DNA of 20,579 nucleotides from Actinomycetota bacterium (GCA_005885325.1 VAYX01000001.1:1-20579); one strand, 5' to 3'; shown: positions 1 to 7,319, numbered from the stretch's first letter. Notes: generated from the letters alone by a model not told the origin. Numbers and translations are program-made.

Positions 1-2
1 AG

Positions 3-716
3 TTCGATGAGCGGCGGGTGTGCGAAACGGTCGTCGGCCACTACCGGCGCCTGCTGACCGCAAAGGGGCTGGTCGACATCCCGTGGAACGGCCACGGCAC
101 GAGGCTCCGCCGCGCTCGCCACGCCGACGCGGCCGCGCTGGCGTTTCTCCACCGTCGAACCCTCCCTGGTGCGTTCCTCCCGGTCTTGGGAGAGGGCTTC
201 CTCCGCGAGCTCTACCGAGCGCTTATCGAGGACCCCGAGGCAGTCGCCCTCGTTGCCGAGCGCGACGGGAGGGTGGTCGGCCTCGCGACGGGCGCGCGGT
301 CGGTGAGGCGGCTGTACCGACGCTTCTACCTACGTCATGGGCTCAGGGCGGCGATCGCCGCCGGACCGAAGCTCGTTCGACCCGAGGTCCTGCGGCGGGT
401 TCGCGAGACCGCGGGCTATCCGGTCGTGTCGAACGGACTCACGGAGGCCGAGCTCCTGTCGATCTGCGTCGAGCCGGCCGTCCGGGAACGCGGGATGGGG
501 CGCCGTCTGGCCGAGGAGGTGATCCGCAACCTCGGGGAGCTCGGGGCACAGGAGGTGAAGGTCGTGATCGACGCGGCGAACGAAGGCGGCAACGGGTTCT
601 ACCAGGCGGTCGGGTTCCGTTTGGAGCGAACCCTGGCTGTCCATGACGGAACCACCAGCAACGTGTGGGTGATCGAATGCCGTTCCTCATCGGGCTGGCG
701 TTCTCAGTCATCCTGA
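3..716 (+). CDS. Glycosyltransferase C-terminal tail joined in frame to a GNAT acetyltransferase domain (5' partial)
   Basis: The frame is open to the left edge. The first codons read FDERRVCETVVGHYRRLL, which resembles the last helix of GT4-type glycosyltransferases (a 'fD...v...Y..ll' ending). After a short linker a GNAT fold starts at about RLRRARHADAA, with the acetyl-CoA motif (R-x-x-G-x-G/A) visible as RERGMGRRL and a C-terminal FYQAVGFRLERT, typical of the last GNAT strand. A GTG at 18 could start a stand-alone GNAT of 232 residues, but it lies inside the glycosyltransferase-like helix and I see no Shine-Dalgarno sequence before it, so I favour a fusion. The stop lies about 40 bp inside the next gene, so the two are probably translationally coupled. 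Near an aminotransferase, a likely substrate is an amino-sugar nucleotide; that is inference. The GNAT assignment is firm; the fusion is moderate. Confidence 0.75.
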   Translation, partial: FDERRVCETVVGHYRRLLTAKGLVDIPWNGHGTRLRRARHADAAALAFLHRRTLPGAFLPVLGEGFLRELYRALIEDPEAVALVAERDGRVVGLATGARSVRRLYRRFYLRHGLRAAIAAGPKLVRPEVLRRVRETAGYPVVSNGLTEAELLSICVEPAVRERGMGRRLAEEVIRNLGELGAQEVKVVIDAANEGGNGFYQAVGFRLERTLAVHDGTTSNVWVIECRSSSGWRSQSS

Positions 717-1621
717 CCCCCCTCGCTCGGCTGGGTGGCTTCGCGGCCGGATTGGTCGACCGACCCCAGTCCGGCCCGCAGGGGGAAAGAGTCGTGGCCG
801 GCGACCCACTGAAGATCCATCGACGGCCGGTGCCACTCCTTGGAGGGGTGGCGGTCACGGTGGCAGCGCTCGCGGCTCCAACCCTCGTCGGCGCCGGGGG
901 TTCGCCAGCGGTGTGGGGAGCCGCGCTCGTCGCTCTTGCGGCGGGGACGGCTGACGACGCCCGGCCGCTGCCCCCGTGGATCCGGGTGCAGCTCCTGGCG
1001 GCATCGGGCCTCCTGCTGGTGGCTGGTGGGTTCCGGCTGGGACCTTCTGCGTTGCTCGGCGGCGCGGCGGTCGTCGTCTTAGTGGTGGGCTGCGCCAATG
1101 CGGTCAACATCATCGACGGCCAGGACGGCCTGGCAGGGGGGCTCGCCGCGATCGCCTCGCTGGGACTGGCCTTCCTGGCGGAGGGCCCCGCCCGTGCCCT
1201 CGGACTCGCCCTCGCGGGAGGGCTCGCCGGCTTCCTCCTCTGGAACCGGCCCCCCGCTCGGATCTTCCTGGGGAACGGTGGGGCTTACGCGATCGGGGGG
1301 CTCCTCGCAACGCTCGCCGTGGAGGTGACGAGCGTTAATGGTTGGCGAGGGCTGTTGGCATCGAGTCTCTGTCTTAGCGTGTTCGCCTTCGAGCTGATGG
1401 CGACCGTCGGCCGGCGAGTCAGGTCTGGCGCACCGCTTGCGTCGGGCGATCGGGATCACGCCTATGACCTGCTGGCCCGCCGGCTGGGCAGCCGAGCGCA
1501 ATCGACACTGGTTTTCTGGGGGTTGGCCGCCGTAGCGGTTGGAGCGGCCGCCGCTGTCGACGTCGCCCCGCCCCCGGCCGCGGTACTGACCACACGGCTG
1601 ACACGCAACCAAGCCCAATAG
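677..1621 (+). CDS. WecA/MraY-family polyprenyl-phosphate sugar-1-phosphate transferase
   Basis: This is a multi-helix membrane enzyme (314 residues) of the glycosyltransferase 4 / phospho-sugar transferase family (WecA, TagO, MraY), which moves a sugar-1-phosphate from a UDP-sugar to undecaprenyl phosphate to begin polymer assembly. Family signatures in order: VPLLGGVAV (about 52-60), TADDARPLPP with the Asp pair (93-94), NAVNIIDGQDGLAGG (141-155) with the catalytic-loop Asp, NRPPARIFLGNGGAYAIGG (190-208) and GDRDHAYDLLARR (257-269). The usual GDxGS Asp is replaced by Asn at about residue 200. I chose ATG 677 because MPFLIGLAFSV starts the first helix; a GTG at 665 is also in frame. The start overlaps the end of the GNAT frame, indicating one transcript. 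WecA-like is more likely than MraY because of length and motif spelling. Confidence 0.85.
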   Translation: MPFLIGLAFSVILTPLARLGGFAAGLVDRPQSGPQGERVVAGDPLKIHRRPVPLLGGVAVTVAALAAPTLVGAGGSPAVWGAALVALAAGTADDARPLPPWIRVQLLAASGLLLVAGGFRLGPSALLGGAAVVVLVVGCANAVNIIDGQDGLAGGLAAIASLGLAFLAEGPARALGLALAGGLAGFLLWNRPPARIFLGNGGAYAIGGLLATLAVEVTSVNGWRGLLASSLCLSVFAFELMATVGRRVRSGAPLASGDRDHAYDLLARRLGSRAQSTLVFWGLAAVAVGAAAAVDVAPPPAAVLTTRLTRNQAQ

Positions 1622-1783
1622 GCTCAGCCGAACGACGGTCGCCCGCCGTCAGCGCTCCCCGATTGAACACTCGCGCGACCCTTACGCGATCCCGACCGGG
1701 CGGCAGTGGTCATCGGAACTCTGCCACATCAACGAACCACACCTGCCACCCCACACCGAAACTCGATCGGAGGAATGAGGACC

Positions 1784-3001
1784 ATGGTTAGAGCCTCCTC
1801 AACGCCGGGTTCGGGGCTGCCGGCGTTCTACGGCGGACGTCCCATCTTCCCCGAAGGTCTGCCCATCGCCCGTCCGAGCGTCCCTCCTGCGACGGCACTG
1901 CAGGGGGACGTATCCAGGATCCTGGAGAGCGGGATCCTCACGAACGGACCCTATGTCCGCGAGCTGGAGGACCGCGCGGCTGGCTACCTAAGCGTTCGCC
2001 ATTGCATCGCCGTGGCGTCCTGCACATCCGGTCTCATGTTGGTCCTGCGGGCCTCCGAGCTCACTGGCGACGTGCTGGTTCCGTCTTTCACCTTCGCGGC
2101 GACCGCCCACGCCGTGAGCTGGAACGGACTCCGACCGGTCTTCGCGGACATCGACCGGTCGACGCTCACCCTGTCTCCGGAAGCTGTCGCCGAGACCATG
2201 GGGGTCAGGACCTCGGCCATCCTCGCCACGCACACGTACGGCACTCCGTGCGACGTGGAAGGGTTGGACGCAGTAGCCCGAAGTAACGGCGTCCGGCTGC
2301 TGTTCGACGCTGCCCATGCATTCGGTTCACAGCGGGCCGGGGTCTGCGTGGGCGGGTTCGGCGACGCCGAGGTCTTCAGCCTGTCACCCACCAAGGTCCT
2401 CGTGGCCGGTGAGGGAGGGATCATCTCCACGAACGACGATGCCATCGCGCAACAGTGTCGTATTGGAAGGGACTACGGGAATCCTGGCAATTACGACTGC
2501 AGCTTCGTGGGGCTGAACGCCCGAATGTCCGAGATCCACGCGGCCATGGCCCTGCGCTCCCTCGAGACACTGGAAGACCGGATCTCGCAACGGAACGCGC
2601 TGGCGAGCCTCTATCGCGGGCTCCTCGGCCCGATCCCGGGGATGAGCTTCCCGGAAGTTGGGCGGGGGGACCGGAGCACATACAAGGACCTCGCCGTCCT
2701 GGTCGATCCCGAATCGTTCGGCACCGACCCGGGATGGCTGGCAAGAGCCCTGGCCGCCGAGGGGATCGAGACGCGCCGGTATTACAGTCCGCCCGTTCAC
2801 GCCATGAGGGCTTATCGGGGGCTCGGTCCGGCGCCGCCTCTTCCCAACACCGAATTCGCAGCCGCTCAAGCTCTCTGCCTTCCCCTGTGGACGGGCCTGA
2901 CTCCGGGCCAGGTGGAGCGTGTGGCATTGGCTATCGAGAGGATCCGCGAGGCATGGAGGGGCGAGGGAAGACCGTTGGCCGGCCGCACGAGGGCCGGGTA
3001 G
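1784..3001 (+). CDS. DegT/DnrJ/EryC1-family PLP-dependent sugar aminotransferase
   Basis: The product (405 residues) is a fold-type I aminotransferase of the DegT/DnrJ/EryC1/ArnB family, which transfers an amino group, usually from glutamate, to a keto group of a nucleotide-activated sugar. Visible hallmarks: LTNGPYVRELE near the N-terminus, the phosphate-binding ASCTSGLMLVL (about 78-88), LVPSFTFAATAHA, the PLP-ring Asp in LLFDAAHAFGS (Asp175), and the Schiff-base lysine in SLSPTKVLVAGEGG (Lys204), followed by GLNARMSEIHAAM. Start ATG 1784 is chosen because GGAGG at 1769-1773 lies 10 nt upstream; ATG 1775 is in frame but too close to it. A strong terminator follows at 3066. With the upstream GNAT and sugar-phosphate transferase it suggests synthesis of an N-acylated amino sugar. 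Whether the amine goes to C3 or C4 cannot be told. Confidence 0.9.
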   Translation: MVRASSTPGSGLPAFYGGRPIFPEGLPIARPSVPPATALQGDVSRILESGILTNGPYVRELEDRAAGYLSVRHCIAVASCTSGLMLVLRASELTGDVLVPSFTFAATAHAVSWNGLRPVFADIDRSTLTLSPEAVAETMGVRTSAILATHTYGTPCDVEGLDAVARSNGVRLLFDAAHAFGSQRAGVCVGGFGDAEVFSLSPTKVLVAGEGGIISTNDDAIAQQCRIGRDYGNPGNYDCSFVGLNARMSEIHAAMALRSLETLEDRISQRNALASLYRGLLGPIPGMSFPEVGRGDRSTYKDLAVLVDPESFGTDPGWLARALAAEGIETRRYYSPPVHAMRAYRGLGPAPPLPNTEFAAAQALCLPLWTGLTPGQVERVALAIERIREAWRGEGRPLAGRTRAG

Positions 3002-3065
3002 GAGGTCGATCGGTTGAAGGAAGGGGCGCGTCTGTAGTCGTTACCCATGAACCAGCATGAATCAG

Positions 3066-3103
3066 GGCCGGGCGGGGTGAACCCGCCCGGCCTTTTCGTT
3101 TTT
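3066..3103 (+). terminator. Rho-independent terminator after the aminotransferase
   Basis: A perfect 11-bp GC-rich stem (GGCCGGGCGGG at 3066-3076 paired with CCCGCCCGGCC at 3082-3092) with loop GTGAA is followed by TTTTCGTTTTT. It isolates the aminotransferase transcript from the epimerase gene. The rest of the gap from 3002 to 3176 shows no gene. Confidence 0.88.
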
Positions 3104-3163
3104 CCGGGAAGTTCGCCTACGGGTGCACCCGTCGCCGCCGCCAAAGTGCTGCCCGAGTGCCGG

Positions 3164-3179
3164 TAGGCTCTTGTCCGTG
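3164..3179 (+). promoter_or_regulatory. Candidate -10 box and leaderless start of the epimerase
   Basis: TAGGCT at 3164-3169 fits TANNNT and ends exactly 7 nt before the GTG at 3177, so transcription would begin at or beside the start codon. There is no Shine-Dalgarno sequence and no convincing -35 box. Placement after the terminator and repetition of the same geometry elsewhere in the window support it. Confidence 0.45.
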
Positions 3180-4139
3180 AGGGTGCTCGTCACCGGCGCC
3201 GCCGGGTTCATCGGCTCCCACCTTTGCCGTCGGTTGGTCGCCGAAGGGCACGATGTGGTCGGCTTCGACGACCTCTCGGAAGGGTCGCTCGCGAACTTGG
3301 TCGATGTCCCCGAAGTGCGCTTCATACAGGGCGACCTCCGGGAATCGGAGGCCGTCGGCAAGGCCCTCGTGGGCTGCCACGTGGTGCTCCACCATGGGGC
3401 TATGAGGTCGGTCCAGCTATCGGTGGTCGAGCCCGAGCGGTTCACGGATGTGAACGTTCTCGGAACCTTGAATGTGCTCGTTGCTGCCAGGAACGAGTTG
3501 GCCAGCGTCGTGTTCTCCTCGTCGTCCTCGATCTACGGCAACCGGGAGCGGTACCCGCTTACCGAAGACATGGAGCCTCGTCCCCGGTCGCCGTACGCCG
3601 CCACGAAGGTGGCGGGAGAGGCGTACTGCCGGGCTTGGTTCGAGAGCTTCGGGGTGCCGACTGTATCGCTCCGATACTTCAACGTGTATGGACCGGGCCA
3701 GAACCCGGGGAGCCAGTACGCAGCTGTGATTCCCCGGTTCGTGACTGCCTGCCTGGCCGGGAGCGATCCGGTGATCTACGGCGATGGCCAGCAAGCTCGG
3801 GACTTCACCTACATCGACGACATCGTCGCGGCGAACATGCTGGCGGCCGGCATGCCGCAGCGTGCTCGGGGCCAGATGGTGAACATCGGCGGGGGCCGGT
3901 CCCCGACTTCCGTGAATGAGCTCCTTTCGATGATCGCTCGCCTTACGGGAACGACTCCGCGGCCGGTTCGCATGCCGCCCCAGGAAGGGGACATCCGTCG
4001 GAGCGAAGCGGACATCTCGCTGGCGCGCCGGCTGATCGGCTACGACCCCGGCGTGCCGATCCAGGAGGGCCTCCGGCGAACCGTGGAGTGGTTCCGGACC
4101 TTCAACTCCGCACAGCGTGCGACGCCGGACGGTACTTGA
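3177..4139 (+). CDS. NAD-dependent nucleotide-sugar epimerase/dehydratase (extended SDR)
   Basis: The 320-residue product is an extended short-chain dehydrogenase of the UDP-glucose 4-epimerase-like group, acting on nucleotide sugars in the cytoplasm. It begins directly with the Rossmann strand and GAAGFIGSH glycine loop (7-15), has Asp31 at the end of the second strand (ribose binding, NAD type), catalytic Ser in FSSSSSIYG (113-121), and the YxxxK pair Tyr140/Lys144 in SPYAATKVAGE. RYFNVYGPGQNP and RDFTYIDDIVAAN are substrate-domain hallmarks. GTG 3177 is chosen because upstream codons do not look like protein and a -10 box sits 7 nt before it. Epimerase, 4,6-dehydratase or C5-type activities cannot be separated by eye. 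It ends 10 nt from the convergent gene at 4150. The setting suggests it supplies precursor to the glycan genes upstream. Confidence 0.88.
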   Translation: MRVLVTGAAGFIGSHLCRRLVAEGHDVVGFDDLSEGSLANLVDVPEVRFIQGDLRESEAVGKALVGCHVVLHHGAMRSVQLSVVEPERFTDVNVLGTLNVLVAARNELASVVFSSSSSIYGNRERYPLTEDMEPRPRSPYAATKVAGEAYCRAWFESFGVPTVSLRYFNVYGPGQNPGSQYAAVIPRFVTACLAGSDPVIYGDGQQARDFTYIDDIVAANMLAAGMPQRARGQMVNIGGGRSPTSVNELLSMIARLTGTTPRPVRMPPQEGDIRRSEADISLARRLIGYDPGVPIQEGLRRTVEWFRTFNSAQRATPDGT

Positions 4140-4149
4140 CACAGCGCGA

Positions 4150-4560
4150 TCAAAGCGCCCGCCGCTCCGTACCCGTCATGGCCAGGCCCACGAGGAGAGC
4201 GGCCGCGAACGCCCCGGTCGTGCCGGCAATGAGCCACCAGACGATGGAGGAGGAGTCGGTGGGGACATCGAACAGTGCCTTCAATGTCGAATACAGGGCG
4301 ATCCCCCCGCTGGTGAGGGCGAATGCCCACGAGAACCACCAGAGGTCCTCGATATGGTGAGCCACCAGGACCATCAGCATCGCGAGGCCCACACCCTCGA
4401 TCCCGGCGATTCGAATCCAGGCGTACTCGGAGATGTGGTTCTGTTCGAAGACCTGGTGGAGGATCAAGGACGGGAACAACACCAGTCCCACGGCCGAGGC
4501 CACGGTAAGGCCGGCCCCCCAGTACAGGACCCGCTTCAGCAGCGTCATGGCGCGGCCCAT
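4150..4560 (-). CDS. Small four-helix integral membrane protein of unknown function
   Basis: I do not recognise this family. The 136-residue product has four hydrophobic segments (roughly residues 9-32, 48-70, 73-92 and 104-125), a short basic start and a C-terminal TGTERRAL tail in the cytoplasm or outside. Motif-like residues include HQVFEQNHISEYAWIR between the first two helices and HHIEDLWWFSWAF leading into the third, rich in His and Trp. A second Met at residue 5 (4548) could be the real start. It is divergent from the phosphohydrolase at 4671 and convergent with the epimerase. Its codon use looks like its neighbours. It could be a DUF4345-like small membrane protein, but that is a guess. 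Confidence 0.7.
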   Translation of the reverse strand: MGRAMTLLKRVLYWGAGLTVASAVGLVLFPSLILHQVFEQNHISEYAWIRIAGIEGVGLAMLMVLVAHHIEDLWWFSWAFALTSGGIALYSTLKALFDVPTDSSSIVWWLIAGTTGAFAAALLVGLAMTGTERRAL

Positions 4561-4569
4561 TCTCGCAGC

Positions 4570-4600
4570 TTGGTCGGCCCGTCCGGCTCGTTGGTAGGAT
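4570..4600 (+). promoter_or_regulatory. Weak candidate promoter for the phosphohydrolase-cysC pair
   Basis: TAGGAT at 4595-4600 is a good -10 box; TTGGTC at 4570-4575 is a possible -35, but the spacer of 19 nt is long. The implied 5' leader to ATG 4671 is about 64 nt. Confidence 0.25.
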
Positions 4601-4670
4601 TCCGTTCGGAGCTGCGGCGAAGGGCGCCGGGCTCCTTTTCGCGACCACCGACCGATCGGGTAACCGACTC

Positions 4671-6065
4671 ATGACGCATGCACCGCGAGTCGCGGTCATC
4701 GGGCTGGACTGCGCCACCCCCCAGCTCTTGTTCCGCGACCTGGCCGACGACGTCCCCAACATCCGAAAGCTGATGGACGGGGGGATGCACGGCGACCTCG
4801 CCAGCATCACGCCCCCCATCACCGTGCCGGCATGGGCCTGCGCCATGACCGGCAAGACCCCGGGCCAGTTGGGAATCTACGGGTTCCGCAACCGGAAGGA
4901 CTACACCTACGACGGACTGTCCATCGCCACCTCCGAGGCTGTGAAGGAGCCCGCCGTGTGGGATCTGCTGGCACAGAGGGGCCTGCGGTCGCTGATGATC
5001 GGCGTGCCGCCCTCATACCCCCCGAAGCCCGTCGAGGGGTGGCGCGTGGGGTGCTTCCTCACGCCGACATCCAACAAGGGCTACACGCATCCCGTCGAGC
5101 TCCAGTCCGAGATCGAGGAGGAGCTGGGGGGCGCCGGCCAGTACATCTTCGACATCCCGAACTTCCGGGAGCAGGGCAGGGAGTTCGTGCTCGACCAGGT
5201 GTTCAAGATGACGGAGCGGAGGTTCAAGGTGGCCCGCAGGCTGGTGACCACGAAGCCCTGGGACTACTTCATGATGGTGGAGATGGGGCCGGACCGCCTG
5301 CATCACGTGTTCTGGCAGTACTTCGATCCCCGGCACCCCTTGTACGAGGCGGGGAACCGGTTCGAGACGGCCTTCCAGGACTACTACCGGTTCCTGGACA
5401 AAGAGGTCGGCGCACTGCTCGAGGTCCTCCCGGAGGACGCGGTGACGATCGTGATGTCCGACCACGGCGCTCGGCCGATGATGGGGGGCGTCTGCATCAA
5501 CGACTGGCTGGTAGGCCAGGGCTACCTTTCGCTGTCGGAACCGCTCTCCTCCGTCACGCCGATCGCCGATGCGCCGATCGACTGGGGCCGGACCGTGGCT
5601 TGGGGGGATGGGGGCTACTACGGGCGGTTGTTCCTGAACGTCGAGGGACGAGAGCCGAACGGAGTGGTCGAGCCGGGCCGGTACGAGCAGGTTCGAGACG
5701 AGCTGATCGCAGCCCTCGAGGCGATGCCCGGACCGGATGGCGAGCTTCTGGGAACCAAGGTGTTCAGGCCGCAGGACATCTATCCGGACGTCCGAGGGGT
5801 GGCCCCCGACCTGATCGTGTACTTCGGCGACCTCGACTGGCGGTCGGTCGGAACTCTCGGCAATCCGAGCGTGTACACCTACGAGAACGACACCGGCCCG
5901 GACGGGGCCAACCACGACCGGACCGGGGTGTTCGCGTTGTCGAACCTCCCCGGCCAGCCGGTGGGAACGGTCGATGGGCTGAACCTCGTCGACGTCGGCC
6001 CCACCATCCTCTCGATCTATGACATCGAGGCCCCCGAGGGCGCCGTCGGAAGGAGCTTCCTGTGA
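4671..6065 (+). CDS. AlkP-superfamily phosphohydrolase/phosphodiesterase (COG3379-like)
   Basis: The 464-residue cytoplasmic product belongs to the alkaline phosphatase superfamily, type I phosphodiesterase/nucleotide pyrophosphatase branch. Two-metal site residues are all present: Asp13 in VIGLDCATP, probable nucleophile Thr51 in PPITVPAWACAMTG, Asp208 and His211/212 in MGPDRLHHVFWQ, Asp264-His265 in VMSDHGARPM, and His415 in GANHDRTGVF. No signal peptide is seen, so it acts inside the cell, unlike secreted phosphatases. ATG 4671 fits because the first metal strand starts at once. The stop overlaps the APS kinase start by 4 bp (GTGA), implying co-translation. Substrate is unknown: a nucleotide, a phospho-sugar or a sulfate/phosphate ester linked to PAPS use are possibilities. 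The fold call is firm, the substrate is not. Confidence 0.85.
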   Translation: MTHAPRVAVIGLDCATPQLLFRDLADDVPNIRKLMDGGMHGDLASITPPITVPAWACAMTGKTPGQLGIYGFRNRKDYTYDGLSIATSEAVKEPAVWDLLAQRGLRSLMIGVPPSYPPKPVEGWRVGCFLTPTSNKGYTHPVELQSEIEEELGGAGQYIFDIPNFREQGREFVLDQVFKMTERRFKVARRLVTTKPWDYFMMVEMGPDRLHHVFWQYFDPRHPLYEAGNRFETAFQDYYRFLDKEVGALLEVLPEDAVTIVMSDHGARPMMGGVCINDWLVGQGYLSLSEPLSSVTPIADAPIDWGRTVAWGDGGYYGRLFLNVEGREPNGVVEPGRYEQVRDELIAALEAMPGPDGELLGTKVFRPQDIYPDVRGVAPDLIVYFGDLDWRSVGTLGNPSVYTYENDTGPDGANHDRTGVFALSNLPGQPVGTVDGLNLVDVGPTILSIYDIEAPEGAVGRSFL

Positions 6066-6616
6066 CCGAGGACCGAGGGTTCTGCGTCTGGTTCACCGGG
6101 CTGTCCGGCGCCGGCAAGTCCACCATCGCCGAGCTGCTCGTGCCGGCGCTCCGCCAGCGGGGCCACAAGGTCGAGCTCCTGGACGGAGACGTGGTGCGAA
6201 CGCACCTGTCCAAGGGCTTGGGATTCTCCAAGGAGGACCGGGACACCAACATCCTGCGGATCGGGTTCGTCGCCGATCTGCTGGTGCGCAACGGCGTCGT
6301 CGCCATATGCTCGGCGATCTCGCCCTATCGGGAGATCCGCGATCGCAACCGCGAGCTGATCGGGGACTTCGTCGAGGTCTACGTCAAGGCCTCGCTCGAG
6401 GAGGTCACCAGGCGAGACGTGAAGGGCCTGTACGAGAAGGCCATCGCCGGAGAGATATCGAACTTCACCGGGGTGTCCGATCCCTACGAGGAGCCCGAGA
6501 ACCCCGAGCTGGTGATCGACACCGAGCAGTGCTCTCCTGCCGAAGCGGCGGAGATGGTCCTGGCCAGGCTGGAGGAGCTCGGCCGTCTGAACTCGAACCA
6601 GCCCGCGAACGCCTGA
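6062..6616 (+). CDS. cysC: Adenylyl-sulfate (APS) kinase
   Basis: This 184-residue P-loop kinase phosphorylates the 3'-OH of APS to give PAPS, the sulfuryl donor for sulfation or reductive assimilation. Evidence: Walker A GLSGAGKST (13-21), the CysC-specific LLDGDVVRTHLSKGLGFS and KEDRDTNILRIGFVA segments, the SAISPYREIRDRNREL region that binds the nucleotide, and YVKASLEEVTRRDVKGLYEKA near the lid. The length is normal for a stand-alone CysC. GTG 6062 is used because it overlaps the previous stop as GTGA and leaves the typical short N-terminus. No sulfate adenylyltransferase (cysD/cysN or sat), PAPS reductase or sulfotransferase lies in the window. Its tight coupling to a phosphohydrolase is unusual compared with a cys operon. 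Confidence 0.93.
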   Translation: MTEDRGFCVWFTGLSGAGKSTIAELLVPALRQRGHKVELLDGDVVRTHLSKGLGFSKEDRDTNILRIGFVADLLVRNGVVAICSAISPYREIRDRNRELIGDFVEVYVKASLEEVTRRDVKGLYEKAIAGEISNFTGVSDPYEEPENPELVIDTEQCSPAEAAEMVLARLEELGRLNSNQPANA

Positions 6617-6642
6617 GGGTCGGCCCGGGAGCGCGGCTGCGG

Positions 6643-7233
6643 TCAGCTCGCGTCGCGAGTCAGGGCCGGATCGAGGTCTCGCGTGCGGACGAACACCAAC
6701 CCCGTGTGTCTCGCGTCGCGCAGGATCACCTCATGCTCCACGATGTCCTTGTCGATCCACTCGAGCACCTGCTCCTCGGAGACGCGGGACAGGAAGGCGG
6801 CCTCCCGCACGGTGACCCACGTGGGGATGGGAAGCGTATCGAGGTCGAGCCGGCCGGACGGCATCGGACGGTGGTCGGCCATGACCTTCGAGGATCCGAC
6901 CGGGTGTTCCTCGGCCACCGGTTGCGGCCCGGATGGCGGCCTCTCCTCTGCCGCCCGCTCGGGCTGGCCGACCGCCGCCCGCTCAGGCTGGCCGACCGGC
7001 GTCATCTCGGCCATGGGCCTGGGGCCGGAGGCCCACCCGCGATCCTTGCCCTCGCCGACGGACCATCCCTCACGCTCGTCGAAGATGCCGCTGAGGCGGC
7101 CGCACCGTGGACAGATCGTCGTTTCCCAGCTTGCATCGCCCGGGCGGGTTCGCTGGAGCTTGGCCTCCAGGCGTTCGAGCAATTCCTCGGCCTGCGGCGT
7201 CAGCAGGCACTCCGGGCAACGGTCTGCCGCCAT
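6643..7233 (-). CDS. Zinc-ribbon protein with repeat linker and HTH-like C-terminal domain
   Basis: I do not recognise this as a named family. The 196-residue product starts with a four-cysteine site (Cys6, Cys9, Cys41, Cys44: CPEC and CPRC) around a helix, then has a hydrophilic linker (about 60-130) with a tandem VGQPERAA repeat, and ends in a compact domain (about 135-196): PTWVTVREAAFLSRVSEEQV followed by LEWIDKDIVEHEV. That segment reads like the winged-helix of MerR/excisionase-type proteins ('vtvrEAA.l.gvs...v..wi..g.l'), followed by strands ending in VFVRTRDLDPA. It could bind DNA or a partner protein. The start is supported by AAGGAGGGG close upstream on the minus strand. It lies downstream of, and in the same orientation as, the DivIVA-like gene, 86 bp away. 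Confidence 0.75.
   Translation of the reverse strand: MAADRCPECLLTPQAEELLERLEAKLQRTRPGDASWETTICPRCGRLSGIFDEREGWSVGEGKDRGWASGPRPMAEMTPVGQPERAAVGQPERAAEERPPSGPQPVAEEHPVGSSKVMADHRPMPSGRLDLDTLPIPTWVTVREAAFLSRVSEEQVLEWIDKDIVEHEVILRDARHTGLVFVRTRDLDPALTRDAS
6957..7004 (-). repeat. Two-copy 24-bp tandem repeat in the linker of the zinc-ribbon gene
   Basis: Two adjacent 24-nt units (6957-6980 and 6981-7004) share GGCTGGCCGACCG and differ at a few bases. They encode VGQPERAA twice. The period is a multiple of three, so unit gain or loss would keep the frame. Confidence 0.8.
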
Positions 7234-7247
7234 GTCCCCTCCTTGCG

Positions 7248-7268
7248 GTCCGACCTTAGGTGTCGGAC
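7248..7268 (-). promoter_or_regulatory. 7-bp inverted repeat just upstream of the zinc-ribbon gene
   Basis: GTCCGAC (7248-7254) and GTCGGAC (7262-7268) form a perfect 7-bp inverted repeat with a 7-nt centre. On the minus strand it contains TAAGGT (7258 to 7253), a possible -10 box, and ends about 14 nt before the start codon, just ahead of the Shine-Dalgarno sequence. It may be an operator or an RNA stem. No -35 box is evident. Confidence 0.4.
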
Positions 7269-7319
7269 GTCTGGAGGGGGTCCTTTACCGGGGCGGTGCG
7301 GGGAACTGGAGGTCCAGCC

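Noticed and set aside
1663..1691. TTGAAC as -35 of a promoter for the aminotransferase
   Set aside because: No acceptable -10 hexamer occurs 16-18 nt downstream; TTACGC is too close and off consensus.
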